The position numbers were made by a program, and so were the translations under genes. Below the pieces are notes generated by a model that searched no databases, had not been told where the DNA came from, and worked only from the letters and a program-made list of their open reading frames with translations. This document shows positions 1 to 7,360 of a stretch of DNA of 9,018 bases, piece by piece; position 1 is the stretch's first letter, and every line of letters begins with the position of its first letter. This DNA comes from Bacteriovoracaceae bacterium (GTDB lineage: Bacteria; Bdellovibrionota; Bacteriovoracia; Bacteriovoracales; Bacteriovoracaceae): the NCBI GenBank assembly GCA_007116425.1, contig SKIL01000344.1, forward strand, positions 1-9,018, read 5' to 3'.

Positions 1-440
1 ATAATGCGGCCATAACGATTTTTCATCATATTGAGGACGGCCTTTTGAGACATTAAAAATGATCCCGTTAAATTGACATCTAAAACTTTTTGCCAATCCT
101 CAAAGCTCATTGAGGCCGTCAACTGATCACGACGAATACCTGAGTTATTAACCAAGATGTCGATATTTAAACCTCTTCCCTCTATGTCCTGAAAAAAAGA
201 CTCAACATCTGTTTTACTTGAAACATCTACCTTTACGACTTCAAGCCGCTCTGCAAGCGATGCATCTTTTTGCGAAATTTCGCTCTTAAATTTTTCTGCA
301 GCTTCACTATTTCCACCATAAATAGCAATGACATGAGCACCCGCTTTTAAAAAGGCCTCACTCAGAGCTCGACCAATGCCTCGTGTTCCACCAGTGATCA
401 CGGCCGTCTGGTTACTATAATTAAATGCTAGGTTGTTCAC
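1..440 (-). CDS. FabG-like short-chain dehydrogenase/reductase, 3' part missing
   Basis: Probable 3-oxoacyl-ACP/CoA reductase of the classical SDR family, reducing a 3-keto acyl thioester with NADPH in the cytoplasm. About 146 of the usual ~245 residues are in the window; the end, with the catalytic Tyr-x-x-x-Lys, lies beyond position 1. Visible are the Rossmann motif TGGTRGIG (residues 16-23), the adenine-binding Asp-Val (72-73), NNSG (98-101, in place of the common NNAG), and the DVNLTGSF segment carrying the structural Asn (123). After the second beta strand comes IYGGN (40-44), which resembles the NADPH-type loop of FabG. The start is GTG at 440, supported by AAGGAG six bases upstream. 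The gene begins 20 bases inside the end of the oxidoreductase gene, so the two are probably translationally coupled. The family call is sure; the substrate is inferred. Confidence 0.9.
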   Translation of the reverse strand, partial: MNNLAFNYSNQTAVITGGTRGIGRALSEAFLKAGAHVIAIYGGNSEAAEKFKSEISQKDASLAERLEVVKVDVSSKTDVESFFQDIEGRGLNIDILVNNSGIRRDQLTASMSFEDWQKVLDVNLTGSFLMSQKAVLNMMKNRYGRI

Positions 441-1896
441 AGCTCTCTCCTTTAAAAATAGATCCGGACTCTTTTTCGAGGCCACTTAAATATGTATCGA
501 CCTCATGAGACTGAATAACACCATAATTAGCAGTACCCAACCATCCAGACATTATAATTCCAACACTTCCGGCATGATATAGCCCTGAGACTTGTTCTTG
601 CATTTTCATACTCACGTCAAGTCCCTCAAACTTAGTACCAAAACTGGCACCATGACGATGGTGAGTATACTTCTCAACAGTAAGCGGAGTCGCACAGTCG
701 ACGTAATCGATGATATCTTTTACGCCAGGAATAAGCTTTTCAATGCAATCTAAGGCCCGTTGAGTTACATACTCTTTTTTTGCAGCGTATTCTTCAGGTG
801 ATAAATTAGACCAATCTTCATATCTTGCGTTAGATGATGAAACGATTGTGTAACGCTCAACATCTGACTGTGGCCGATTGTCTGGATAATAAACAGAGAA
901 AGTCTGAGAGCCAATCTTATCAGAAAGCAAGTTATCGGTACTAAACTCAGGATCTTCCGAGTAAAATATCAGATCTCCAACAAAAGGAATTTTTTCACCC
1001 TTTTTAATTCCCATATAAACCTGACATGAACTTGTGTTTAGTCGAACTTTTTTAAATTTTTCTAAGTATTCCGAGGAAAAATGCTCTTCGCCTACCATTT
1101 TTTCAACAGTATTTACTAGGTTCGCATTTGAAACGACACTAGAGCAAGAAACCACCTCTCCATCAATCTCAACACCACAAACTCGAGAATTCTCAACAAC
1201 GATCTTATCAATCTTGGTATGCAGTTTAATATCTACACCATTGGACAGCATTTCTTCTTTCATCAGACCAATTAATTCGTCTGTACCGCCCTTATAGATA
1301 TAAACACCTTTAGACATAAAATTTGAAAAAACAATTCCATAAGTGATGGCCGGGTCCTCTAAAGTTGATCCGTTTGCATAGACAATTGGTTCTAAAAGAA
1401 AACGAGTTACATCATTTCGACCGGGAAAAAACTTTTCGAACAGCTCCCCATTCGTCATATCACTTGCATCGTAAAAATTCATCGACGCAAGCTCATCAAA
1501 AAAGCCATGGACCTTTTCAGGGGAGAGCTCAAACTTCTCAATTAAGATTCGAGTAAAGTCTTCTTTTGTAAAGTCACTTGAAACCTCGTATTGAGGATTA
1601 ATAAACCTGACTTGCTCAAGTTTTTCGATCTTGCCTGCAATCTCTTTTGTCCAATACTTGCGACAGGTCTTTACCATGCCATAAGGAAAACCATGGAGTG
1701 AAACATCAAATATATGATCGCCTTGGCGCCGTTTAAACCATGTCGCGAGACCGCCGAGTTTATTATGAGCTTCCAAAAGAAGAACTTTTCGGCCATTTTT
1801 TGCGAGTTTGTTCGCGGCCGTCATACCTCCAAGACCACTTCCGATCACGATAACATCATATGGCCCTTGAACTTTATCGCGTTTTTTATACAGCAT
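421..1896 (-). CDS. CrtI/retinol-saturase-like FAD-dependent oxidoreductase
   Basis: Flavoprotein of the phytoene desaturase / carotenoid isomerase / retinol saturase superfamily (COG1233 type), 491 residues, a normal length. These enzymes desaturate, saturate or isomerise conjugated hydrophobic chains. The N-terminal dinucleotide-binding fold is clear: GSGLGG at 19-24, the ribose-binding Glu at 42 after the second strand, and the following KLGG (46-49). The conserved C-terminal FAD-contact segment is at about 438-470 (GLYHAGSVG then SGWLGTANYG). The ATG at 1896 follows a GGAG seven bases upstream and lies 21 bases after the upstream stop. It overlaps the following SDR gene by 20 bases. No phytoene synthase, GGPP synthase or cyclase gene is near, and the neighbours are fatty-acid-type enzymes. 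I infer an acyl chain or polyene substrate over a C40 carotenoid. The family is well supported; the reaction is not known. Confidence 0.85.
   Translation of the reverse strand: MLYKKRDKVQGPYDVIVIGSGLGGMTAANKLAKNGRKVLLLEAHNKLGGLATWFKRRQGDHIFDVSLHGFPYGMVKTCRKYWTKEIAGKIEKLEQVRFINPQYEVSSDFTKEDFTRILIEKFELSPEKVHGFFDELASMNFYDASDMTNGELFEKFFPGRNDVTRFLLEPIVYANGSTLEDPAITYGIVFSNFMSKGVYIYKGGTDELIGLMKEEMLSNGVDIKLHTKIDKIVVENSRVCGVEIDGEVVSCSSVVSNANLVNTVEKMVGEEHFSSEYLEKFKKVRLNTSSCQVYMGIKKGEKIPFVGDLIFYSEDPEFSTDNLLSDKIGSQTFSVYYPDNRPQSDVERYTIVSSSNARYEDWSNLSPEEYAAKKEYVTQRALDCIEKLIPGVKDIIDYVDCATPLTVEKYTHHRHGASFGTKFEGLDVSMKMQEQVSGLYHAGSVGIIMSGWLGTANYGVIQSHEVDTYLSGLEKESGSIFKGESCEQPSI
447..452 (-). promoter_or_regulatory. 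Ribosome binding site setting the GTG start of the left-edge SDR
   Basis: On the minus strand the sequence reads AAGGAG, then six bases, then GTG at 440. No ATG lies in a suitable place, and the encoded protein aligns from this GTG with the normal N-terminus of FabG-like enzymes. The site lies inside the coding end of the upstream oxidoreductase gene. Confidence 0.7.
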
Positions 1897-1917
1897 AAAC
1901 TCTCTCCAAATTCACAT

Positions 1918-3174
1918 CTATTTTTTAAGACGACTAAGATTAACCTTATAGATGGCCTGTCCTAAGAACTTTTCACCAATTTTATCTTCAATCAAAGCAT
2001 TAAATACCAAGTCATTATGGTTATTTAAACTAAGCCCACCAGAAAATCCAGGGAATCCTTCTCTGTAGAGAATTCGTGCCGTTTCTCGATCCGATTGGAC
2101 TAAACTACCCTCTGACAATAACTCAACCCAACCAATACCTTGGTCATTCAATTTCTGGATAGACGCTGCAAAAATCGTGCGATTGCCCTCGAAATTCAAC
2201 GCTCTCAATGCGACTGTTCCACTATCATTTACGACCGGGGCAAAGTATTCAATTTGTTTAAAGTCTCTTCCTTCAGCACCAAGCATATTTAAAGAATTGG
2301 AATCATTATCCCAATGATAGATTGCTCTGTAACGCTCTCCGGTGGGATGCATTTTATGCGCAACAAAAACGATATCACCATTGCGAGCAAGACCTACAGA
2401 GTTATCAAAGTCCAAAAATGAAGAGCTTGAATCAGTATCTCGATCAACTGCTATGACACGCTTATCACCTGTTACTATATTCAAAAGCCAGATTTGATCA
2501 GGAAGAGAGGCAGAGTAATCATTTCTCTCACCAAGTTTTACCTTGATCGCCAAATAATCTCCCGAAACTTGATGTGTAAAAAGATATGAAGGCCCTTCAC
2601 CTTCAATAAGCCATTCAAAGGCACTTCCACTAGAATCGACACTTATCACTTCACGAAAATTGCTCCAGTTTAAGCGCCTAAAAAAAAGGTTATCAGAATC
2701 AGATAAGCGAATAAAGCTCATGGCATCGGTACGGGGAAAATCTCCAGGCAATACTCGAGTTTCAAGCCGATGAGAGCTTCCACGATAAATAAAAACGCCA
2801 TCGATTAAACCAATATCGTGCTGAGAGAATGCAAGATCTCCGTGATTATTTAAATCAACCTGTGAAAGAGCACGCCCCTGCTCAGCCCTATAGACAATCT
2901 TCCCTTCTCCACGATTTGGCCTAAACCAAATGCCAGCTTTTCCACCAGAAATTGAATTGGACATAATCGCCACATCTGCACGATCATTAATTACAGGGGT
3001 TGCATTCGAGATAAAACTTCCACTTGGAATTTGATAACCATCGGTCAAGTTTGCTCGAAGTAATAATGAAAAATCATCATACCCAAATTTTGGTCCTCCA
3101 GATATCGAGGCCACAGAAATCCCAAAAAATAAGAATAATGAAGAAATCAGACAGTACAGACTTACTCGTGGCAC
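1918..3174 (-). CDS. Exported NxxGxxAF-repeat protein, probable seven-bladed beta-propeller
   Basis: A 418-residue protein of unknown function. Residues 1-22 form a signal peptide: basic start (MPR), a hydrophobic core, and a likely cleavage after Ser-Val-Ala (20-22). There is no lipobox. The rest holds a degenerate repeat of the type [LIV]N-x-x-G-D-[LIV]-[AV]-F, near residues 62-73, 108-118, 157-168, 203-213, 262-273, 315-326 and 383-394. Each copy is soon followed by a hydrophobic strand such as GIWF, GVFIY, QIWLL, AIYHW, TIFAA or AIYKV. The pattern resembles the tandem NxxGxxAF repeat family of secreted proteins. Seven units spaced 46-68 residues suggest a seven-bladed propeller, outside the cytoplasmic membrane. 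The start is GTG, with GGGAGG four bases upstream. The gene sits 89 bases after the symporter gene and 21 before the oxidoreductase gene. Its role in the operon is unknown; a binding or sensing role is only a guess. Confidence 0.8.
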   Translation of the reverse strand: MPRVSLYCLISSLFLFFGISVASISGGPKFGYDDFSLLLRANLTDGYQIPSGSFISNATPVINDRADVAIMSNSISGGKAGIWFRPNRGEGKIVYRAEQGRALSQVDLNNHGDLAFSQHDIGLIDGVFIYRGSSHRLETRVLPGDFPRTDAMSFIRLSDSDNLFFRRLNWSNFREVISVDSSGSAFEWLIEGEGPSYLFTHQVSGDYLAIKVKLGERNDYSASLPDQIWLLNIVTGDKRVIAVDRDTDSSSSFLDFDNSVGLARNGDIVFVAHKMHPTGERYRAIYHWDNDSNSLNMLGAEGRDFKQIEYFAPVVNDSGTVALRALNFEGNRTIFAASIQKLNDQGIGWVELLSEGSLVQSDRETARILYREGFPGFSGGLSLNNHNDLVFNALIEDKIGEKFLGQAIYKVNLSRLKK

Positions 3175-3263
3175 AATGCCTCCCAGATGATAATAACCAT
3201 AGGCGCTCTATTCTAAAGATCAAAACACAAAAGGGCTATGGCCAAATGGGGTTCTGTAGCGGT
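3175..3263. other. 89-base intergenic gap, largest in the block
   Basis: Lies between the symporter stop and the GTG start of the exported repeat protein. It holds the GGGAGG ribosome binding site (3179-3184). The hexamers CCATAG (3197-3202) and CTATGG (3236-3241) form a 6-base inverted repeat with a 33-base loop. I see no well-spaced -35/-10 pair and no GC stem followed by a T run on the minus strand. It could contain a weak internal promoter for the last three genes, but the sequence does not show one. Confidence 0.4.
3179..3184 (-). promoter_or_regulatory. Ribosome binding site for the GTG start of the exported repeat protein
   Basis: GGGAGG lies four bases before the GTG at 3174. The start is also supported by the signal peptide that begins at this codon. 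There is no closer ATG in frame before the hydrophobic segment. Confidence 0.65.
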
Positions 3264-4751
3264 TTAATGCTCACTTGTGGGTATAATAAGGCGCTGCTTA
3301 ATTCTAACCAACTGCAACATTACTCCTGATATTCCCAACGACAATAAAATGGCAACACTTGCAGACACAGCAGGGTTATCCACACCAAAACCTAGATGTA
3401 AGAAGAAATGTCCAAACACTCCAACAAGCGCACCAGTCACAGGAATATAAAGAGGGATATCACCCTTATAAAGTACTCCAATCAGGATAGGCACCAACAG
3501 TGCTGCAGCAAGTCCATAAACTCCTTTCTGAGCAAATAGCCCTACGAGAGCAGGCGGGTTCCATGCAAGTGCAAAAGCTAAAAGCCCAAGTCCTACTAAC
3601 ACAAAGCGTGAAAGCATTAAGGCCCTACGATGTGCCTGAAGATCATTGCCTTTGTAAGGCAAATAAATATCATTAACCACCATGGCCGACAAAGAAACCA
3701 AAATACCATCAAGCGAACTCATTCCAGCTGCGAGCATAGTCAATGTAATAAAAATCAAAATGTATGGGCCAAAGGTCCCCGTAGAAAACTCCGTTGCAAC
3801 ATAAACACTAACAACTGCGTCTTGATTAGCAAGATCAAGGCCTGCCAATTGAGCAAAGAAGCCAGTAAAAAGAATCAAACCAAAACAAAATCCAACGGCG
3901 ATTGTCGTCCACAAAAACTTAGAGACATCTTTGTCATTTTTTATATAGAGAATTTTTGAAAGAATATGAGGCTGAAGCATAAGAGCAAACGTAATAATAA
4001 AGCCACTCGCAAAAACTGAGAAAAAGTCATAATAAAGATTACTCTCAGGGTTAAACATGCTCATAAAAGACGGTGAAATAGAAGATAAATAATTGATCGA
4101 CTCACCAATACCTTCAGGTGAATACTTACCAACACCATGGAAAAATAAAAAGAGTGCAATCCCCAACATCATAACGGCCTGAAAACTATTAGTGTAAGCA
4201 TGAGCATAGGTTCCACCCATCAGGATGTATGAAAAAACAAACAAAAGAACAATAATAAGCCCGACTTGTTGTGAAATTGGAAAAAGGGCCGTCATAAGTA
4301 GCGAGCATCCAACCAGGATTAATACCACAAAAGTTATACTTAAAAGGTTAATTCCGGCAAAGAAAAGAGCGAAACCGCGAGAACCATAGCGATGAAAGAT
4401 CCAATCTGGAATCGTAAGCGCCCCCTTAACTTCACCAATTTGTCGAAAGCCTTTTGTTAAACAAAGGAAGGCAACTAATGTTCCCAAAGGAGCTGCGACA
4501 CCATAGTGAAGGTATGCAGAAAGACCATGAACATAAACAAATCCGGGATTAATAACAAACGTAGCAGTTGAGGCAATAGACGCGGCCATAGTGAGCCCTA
4601 TCAAAACAGGACTCATATCCTTATTTCCGATAGAAAAACCTTTCAAATCTTTTGTTTTTTTCATTCCCCAGTATGCAAGAGCGAAAGTCAAACCAACGTA
4701 AAGTAAAACCATAATGTACTTAAAAGAAAGTTGGAGAAATTCACTACTCAT
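3264..4751 (-). CDS. Sodium:solute symporter (SSS family)
   Basis: Inner-membrane transporter that probably imports a small organic solute with Na+. It has 495 residues and about 13 hydrophobic segments, the usual SSS size and layout. Diagnostic segments are the broken first core helix LTMAASIASTATF (53-65), the PHILSKILYIKN loop (261-272) matching the conserved 'P-x-x-x-x-R/K' cytoplasmic loop of the family, and AAGMSSLDG (341-349), whose Ser pair is in the place of the second Na+ site. Relatives carry proline, pantothenate, acetate, other monocarboxylates or sugars; the substrate cannot be read from the sequence. The ATG at 4751 overlaps the TGA of the acyl-CoA ligase gene (ATGA), with AGAGG seven bases upstream, so the two are translationally coupled. 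I infer that it imports the acid which the ligase activates. Confidence 0.9.
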   Translation of the reverse strand: MSSEFLQLSFKYIMVLLYVGLTFALAYWGMKKTKDLKGFSIGNKDMSPVLIGLTMAASIASTATFVINPGFVYVHGLSAYLHYGVAAPLGTLVAFLCLTKGFRQIGEVKGALTIPDWIFHRYGSRGFALFFAGINLLSITFVVLILVGCSLLMTALFPISQQVGLIIVLLFVFSYILMGGTYAHAYTNSFQAVMMLGIALFLFFHGVGKYSPEGIGESINYLSSISPSFMSMFNPESNLYYDFFSVFASGFIITFALMLQPHILSKILYIKNDKDVSKFLWTTIAVGFCFGLILFTGFFAQLAGLDLANQDAVVSVYVATEFSTGTFGPYILIFITLTMLAAGMSSLDGILVSLSAMVVNDIYLPYKGNDLQAHRRALMLSRFVLVGLGLLAFALAWNPPALVGLFAQKGVYGLAAALLVPILIGVLYKGDIPLYIPVTGALVGVFGHFFLHLGFGVDNPAVSASVAILLSLGISGVMLQLVRIKQRLIIPTSEH

Positions 4752-6364
4752 AAAGAAACCTCTTGCTCAATATTATTTTTAAACGAGTTGGCGTTCAAAC
4801 CTGAGCAATACTCTTCCGCCATTTTTTTCAGCTTCAAACGATTAATTTTTCCGTTTGGTAGCAGTGGGAAACTGTCAACTTTCACAACATAATGCGGATG
4901 TTTATAACGGCTTAAAATAGGATTTAAGAACTCACGTAACTGATCAACCGTAATCTCATGACCACTGCCTCGATAAAAGCACAGACCGACTTCATGCCAT
5001 TTAGCGTCGGAAACAGGGACCACAATAACTTCATCAATGGATTCATGCAGACGAATTTTTCTTTCAACCTCAGCAGGGTAAACGTTTTCTCCCCCACTGA
5101 TGTACATTTCTTTTTTCCGTCCCACAATATAGTAAAAGCCCTCATTATCAAAACGTGCCAAATCTCCGGTTCGAAAATAAGATAATTCACGTGCCTTATC
5201 CCAATAAAGCGACTCTCTAAACTGATCATCCTCATCATAATAACTCGAGCAGACATGTTCTCCACCAATCACCAGTTCCCCAACAGTTTCTGGAATTGTA
5301 ATAAGTTCATCATTGTCATCTAACAATAAGACTTTACTATGAGGCATAGGACGGCCAATTGATCCGACCTTATCTAATGCGTCTTTATCACCCAATAAAA
5401 AACAATTCGGCCCTACTTCAGTCAATCCAAAGCCCTGAATAAAGGCCACGCCCTTGTCTTGAAATGTAGATATCAATTCCTCGGGACAATAAGCACCTCC
5501 ACTGACAAAAAAACGAATACTCTCAAAAGACTCGGCGACGGCCATGGGGTGCTCACTTAGCATTTGAAACATGGTCGGGACGCCGAAATATACTGTAATT
5601 CTCTCTCTTTCGAAAGTTTGATACACATTGTCCACATCAAACTTTTCGGCCAAAACAACTTTGCCGCCAATCGAGAGCAGAGGGAGGCACAATACATTAT
5701 ACCCACCAGTATGAAAGAATGGCGTTTCTACAATTGTGGCATCATCACTTCTAAGACCCCATCCTTTTATAGTTTCTTCCTGATTTACACTTAACATTTT
5801 CCAATTTAATAAAACACCTTTTGGTCTCCCAGTTGATCCGGAAGTAAAGAGCATAAGGACATCTGTATCATCGCTGATAGAAAAGTCTGTCGAAAGTTTA
5901 TTTGGTAAATTATTAAATTGCTGAAAATTTATATCTGTCATGCACATTTGCTCACAGCTAAGCACAATTTCATGATCTACAAAACAATCCGAGAAAAAGA
6001 GAAAGGAAGGATCAACACGATCTACTATTTCTTGCAACTCACCGACAGAAAGACGAAAGTTGAGTGGAACAAAAATAGCTCCAAGTCGAGAACAAGCGAG
6101 AAGAAGTTCAATATGCTCAATTTGATTATAAGCTAATAAGCATATGCGATCACCTGTTTTTATGTTTTTTGACTCAAGAAAAGATATCCACCTTAAAACT
6201 CTCTCCCCAAGTTTTTTATAAATCACTCTTTTTTGAGTTAACTGATCGACAATGGCCTCTCTATCAAGAAGAGAAACTGATAACTCTGATGAATGATTGC
6301 TTCCCTCCAAATCCAATACAACTAAAGACAAAAGCTTTTTTACCCAATCGTTATTCTTACTCAT
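4748..6364 (-). CDS. AMP-forming acyl-CoA ligase (ANL superfamily)
   Basis: Activates a carboxylic acid with ATP to an acyl-adenylate and then, most likely, to the CoA thioester. The 538 residues cover a full adenylation domain and the mobile C-terminal domain. Motifs in order: P-loop FTSGSTGRPKG (173-183), the A5 motif QGFGLTEVGP (310-319), the A7 motif YFRTGDLA (396-403) with the ribose-binding Asp, the hinge region GRKKEMYISGGENVYP (415-430), and the A10 motif LPNGKINR (502-509) with the catalytic Lys at 506. No carrier-protein domain is attached. The ATG at 6364 overlaps the TGA of the hydrolase gene, with GAGGA six bases upstream. The overall look is of a medium or long-chain fatty acid or MenE-like ligase. 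An OleC-like beta-lactone synthetase is also in this superfamily and cannot be ruled out by motifs alone. Family certain, substrate unknown. Confidence 0.92.
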   Translation of the reverse strand: MSKNNDWVKKLLSLVVLDLEGSNHSSELSVSLLDREAIVDQLTQKRVIYKKLGERVLRWISFLESKNIKTGDRICLLAYNQIEHIELLLACSRLGAIFVPLNFRLSVGELQEIVDRVDPSFLFFSDCFVDHEIVLSCEQMCMTDINFQQFNNLPNKLSTDFSISDDTDVLMLFTSGSTGRPKGVLLNWKMLSVNQEETIKGWGLRSDDATIVETPFFHTGGYNVLCLPLLSIGGKVVLAEKFDVDNVYQTFERERITVYFGVPTMFQMLSEHPMAVAESFESIRFFVSGGAYCPEELISTFQDKGVAFIQGFGLTEVGPNCFLLGDKDALDKVGSIGRPMPHSKVLLLDDNDELITIPETVGELVIGGEHVCSSYYDEDDQFRESLYWDKARELSYFRTGDLARFDNEGFYYIVGRKKEMYISGGENVYPAEVERKIRLHESIDEVIVVPVSDAKWHEVGLCFYRGSGHEITVDQLREFLNPILSRYKHPHYVVKVDSFPLLPNGKINRLKLKKMAEEYCSGLNANSFKNNIEQEVSL

Positions 6365-7317
6365 AAAAATTCCTCGACCTTTTTTTGATGACCATTTGTG
6401 ATGCTATTGAGGAAGGGAATAACCTCATCTGTGACAATCTGTGGATATTCTAATAAGCAGGCATGTCCACCATTTACATTTTTTAAAAGAGATTTTTTTC
6501 CTATACAAAGACGAGCTTCGTGCATTTTTTGATGCTCATTCAAAGGAGTCAGCACATCCTCGTCGCCAACGATAAAGCATATGGGTGTATTGATTTTGCG
6601 TAAATCAACACTAGATTTCATTGCACCTAAGATAAGAGCATGAGATCGAGCTTGATACTCTTTTGATTTAACCAAATCTTTATCCTGATCTTTTGCAATC
6701 TTTCGGTAGGAATCAATAAGAGCAGACTGACTATTTATAAAAGACTCTCCCCAAATCCAAGGAAGGGCAACTTCAAACCTTAAACTGTTCCCACCGACTT
6801 CATTGGCCATCAGCCAACTCTGTAGCTTATGAAATAAAGGTTTTGAAACATTGTTATATGTTGAACAGCAGACCAAGGCCAAGAGTCCATGTACATGTTC
6901 TTCGTACATTTCAGCAAATTTTAGACCGACCCTTGCTCCATTGGAAATACCAACCAAGAAAAAGGGTGACGATTCTTTATCAAGACCTAGCCCAATGGTA
7001 TCCAAAAAATATTTTAAATAATGAGAATGTTGATCTAGGCCAATCGCCCCATCGGAGTCAAGGGTGAAGTCTGTTTTGCCATGACCAGGGCCATCGTATA
7101 TAGCAATATTAAAATGTGGATGTAGTGTCGGTATAATAGCATCCCAACTCTCTTTGCTCGCTAAAAGACCATTCAATAAAACGACCCATGAGCGACCATT
7201 TCGCGCATGAGAAGTATGAGAGACTGTTTTAAAGCTTGCCATATCTCCGCTTAATTTTGAGTCAGTCAAAATTAAGCGGTAAGAATCTTTTCTAAAACAA
7301 GCGGAGTCTTCCATCAT
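6361..7317 (-). CDS. Alpha/beta-fold serine hydrolase
   Basis: A 318-residue single-domain alpha/beta hydrolase, probably cytoplasmic, as no signal peptide is seen. The catalytic triad is readable: nucleophile Ser125 in the elbow GISNG (123-127), acid Asp254 in GDEDVLTP (251-258), and His285 in NGGHACLLE (282-290). The oxyanion segment is LLNGLLAS (47-54), with NG where most relatives have HG, and DGPGHG (75-80) is the usual loop after strand 4. A helical cap lies at about 155-235. Relatives include MenH-like enzymes, thioesterases, enol-lactonases and C-C hydrolases; the position before an acyl-CoA ligase suggests it acts on an acyl ester, thioester or diketone of the same route. The nucleophile is Ser, unlike the Asp of OleB and haloalkane dehalogenases. 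The first of two adjacent ATGs is used here; its ribosome binding site is weak and the next in-frame Met (26) is possible. Confidence 0.85.
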   Translation of the reverse strand: MMEDSACFRKDSYRLILTDSKLSGDMASFKTVSHTSHARNGRSWVVLLNGLLASKESWDAIIPTLHPHFNIAIYDGPGHGKTDFTLDSDGAIGLDQHSHYLKYFLDTIGLGLDKESSPFFLVGISNGARVGLKFAEMYEEHVHGLLALVCCSTYNNVSKPLFHKLQSWLMANEVGGNSLRFEVALPWIWGESFINSQSALIDSYRKIAKDQDKDLVKSKEYQARSHALILGAMKSSVDLRKINTPICFIVGDEDVLTPLNEHQKMHEARLCIGKKSLLKNVNGGHACLLEYPQIVTDEVIPFLNSITNGHQKKVEEFL

Positions 7318-7360
7318 TCTATTATCTCGCTATACATCCACATAAATTGAGGATCAACTC

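Noticed and set aside
1034..1297. Plus-strand open frames in the window, for example here and at 3024-3329, 3630-3959 and 7689-7925.
   Set aside because: They lie opposite well-conserved minus-strand genes, show low-complexity or unlikely protein composition, match no family I know and lack ribosome binding sites; they are shadows.
421..1896. Calling the flavoenzyme a phytoene desaturase (crtI).
   Set aside because: The fold matches, but there is no carotenoid gene nearby and the C-terminal motif departs from typical CrtI, so a gene symbol would over-claim.
3197..3241. Inverted repeat CCATAG/CTATGG in the 89-base gap, a possible operator or terminator.
   Set aside because: Only six pairs around a 33-base loop, without a T tract or a matching promoter; too weak to call.
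4924..5268. Alternative minus-strand frame of 114 residues inside the acyl-CoA ligase gene.
   Set aside because: It is out of frame with the ligase, whose A7, hinge and A10 motifs occupy the same DNA without a break; no evidence of a frameshift.
4748..7317. Reading the hydrolase and ligase as menaquinone genes menH and menE.
   Set aside because: Both resemble those families only at superfamily level, and no other menaquinone gene (menB, menC, menD, menF) is in the window, while the neighbours are fatty-acid-type enzymes.
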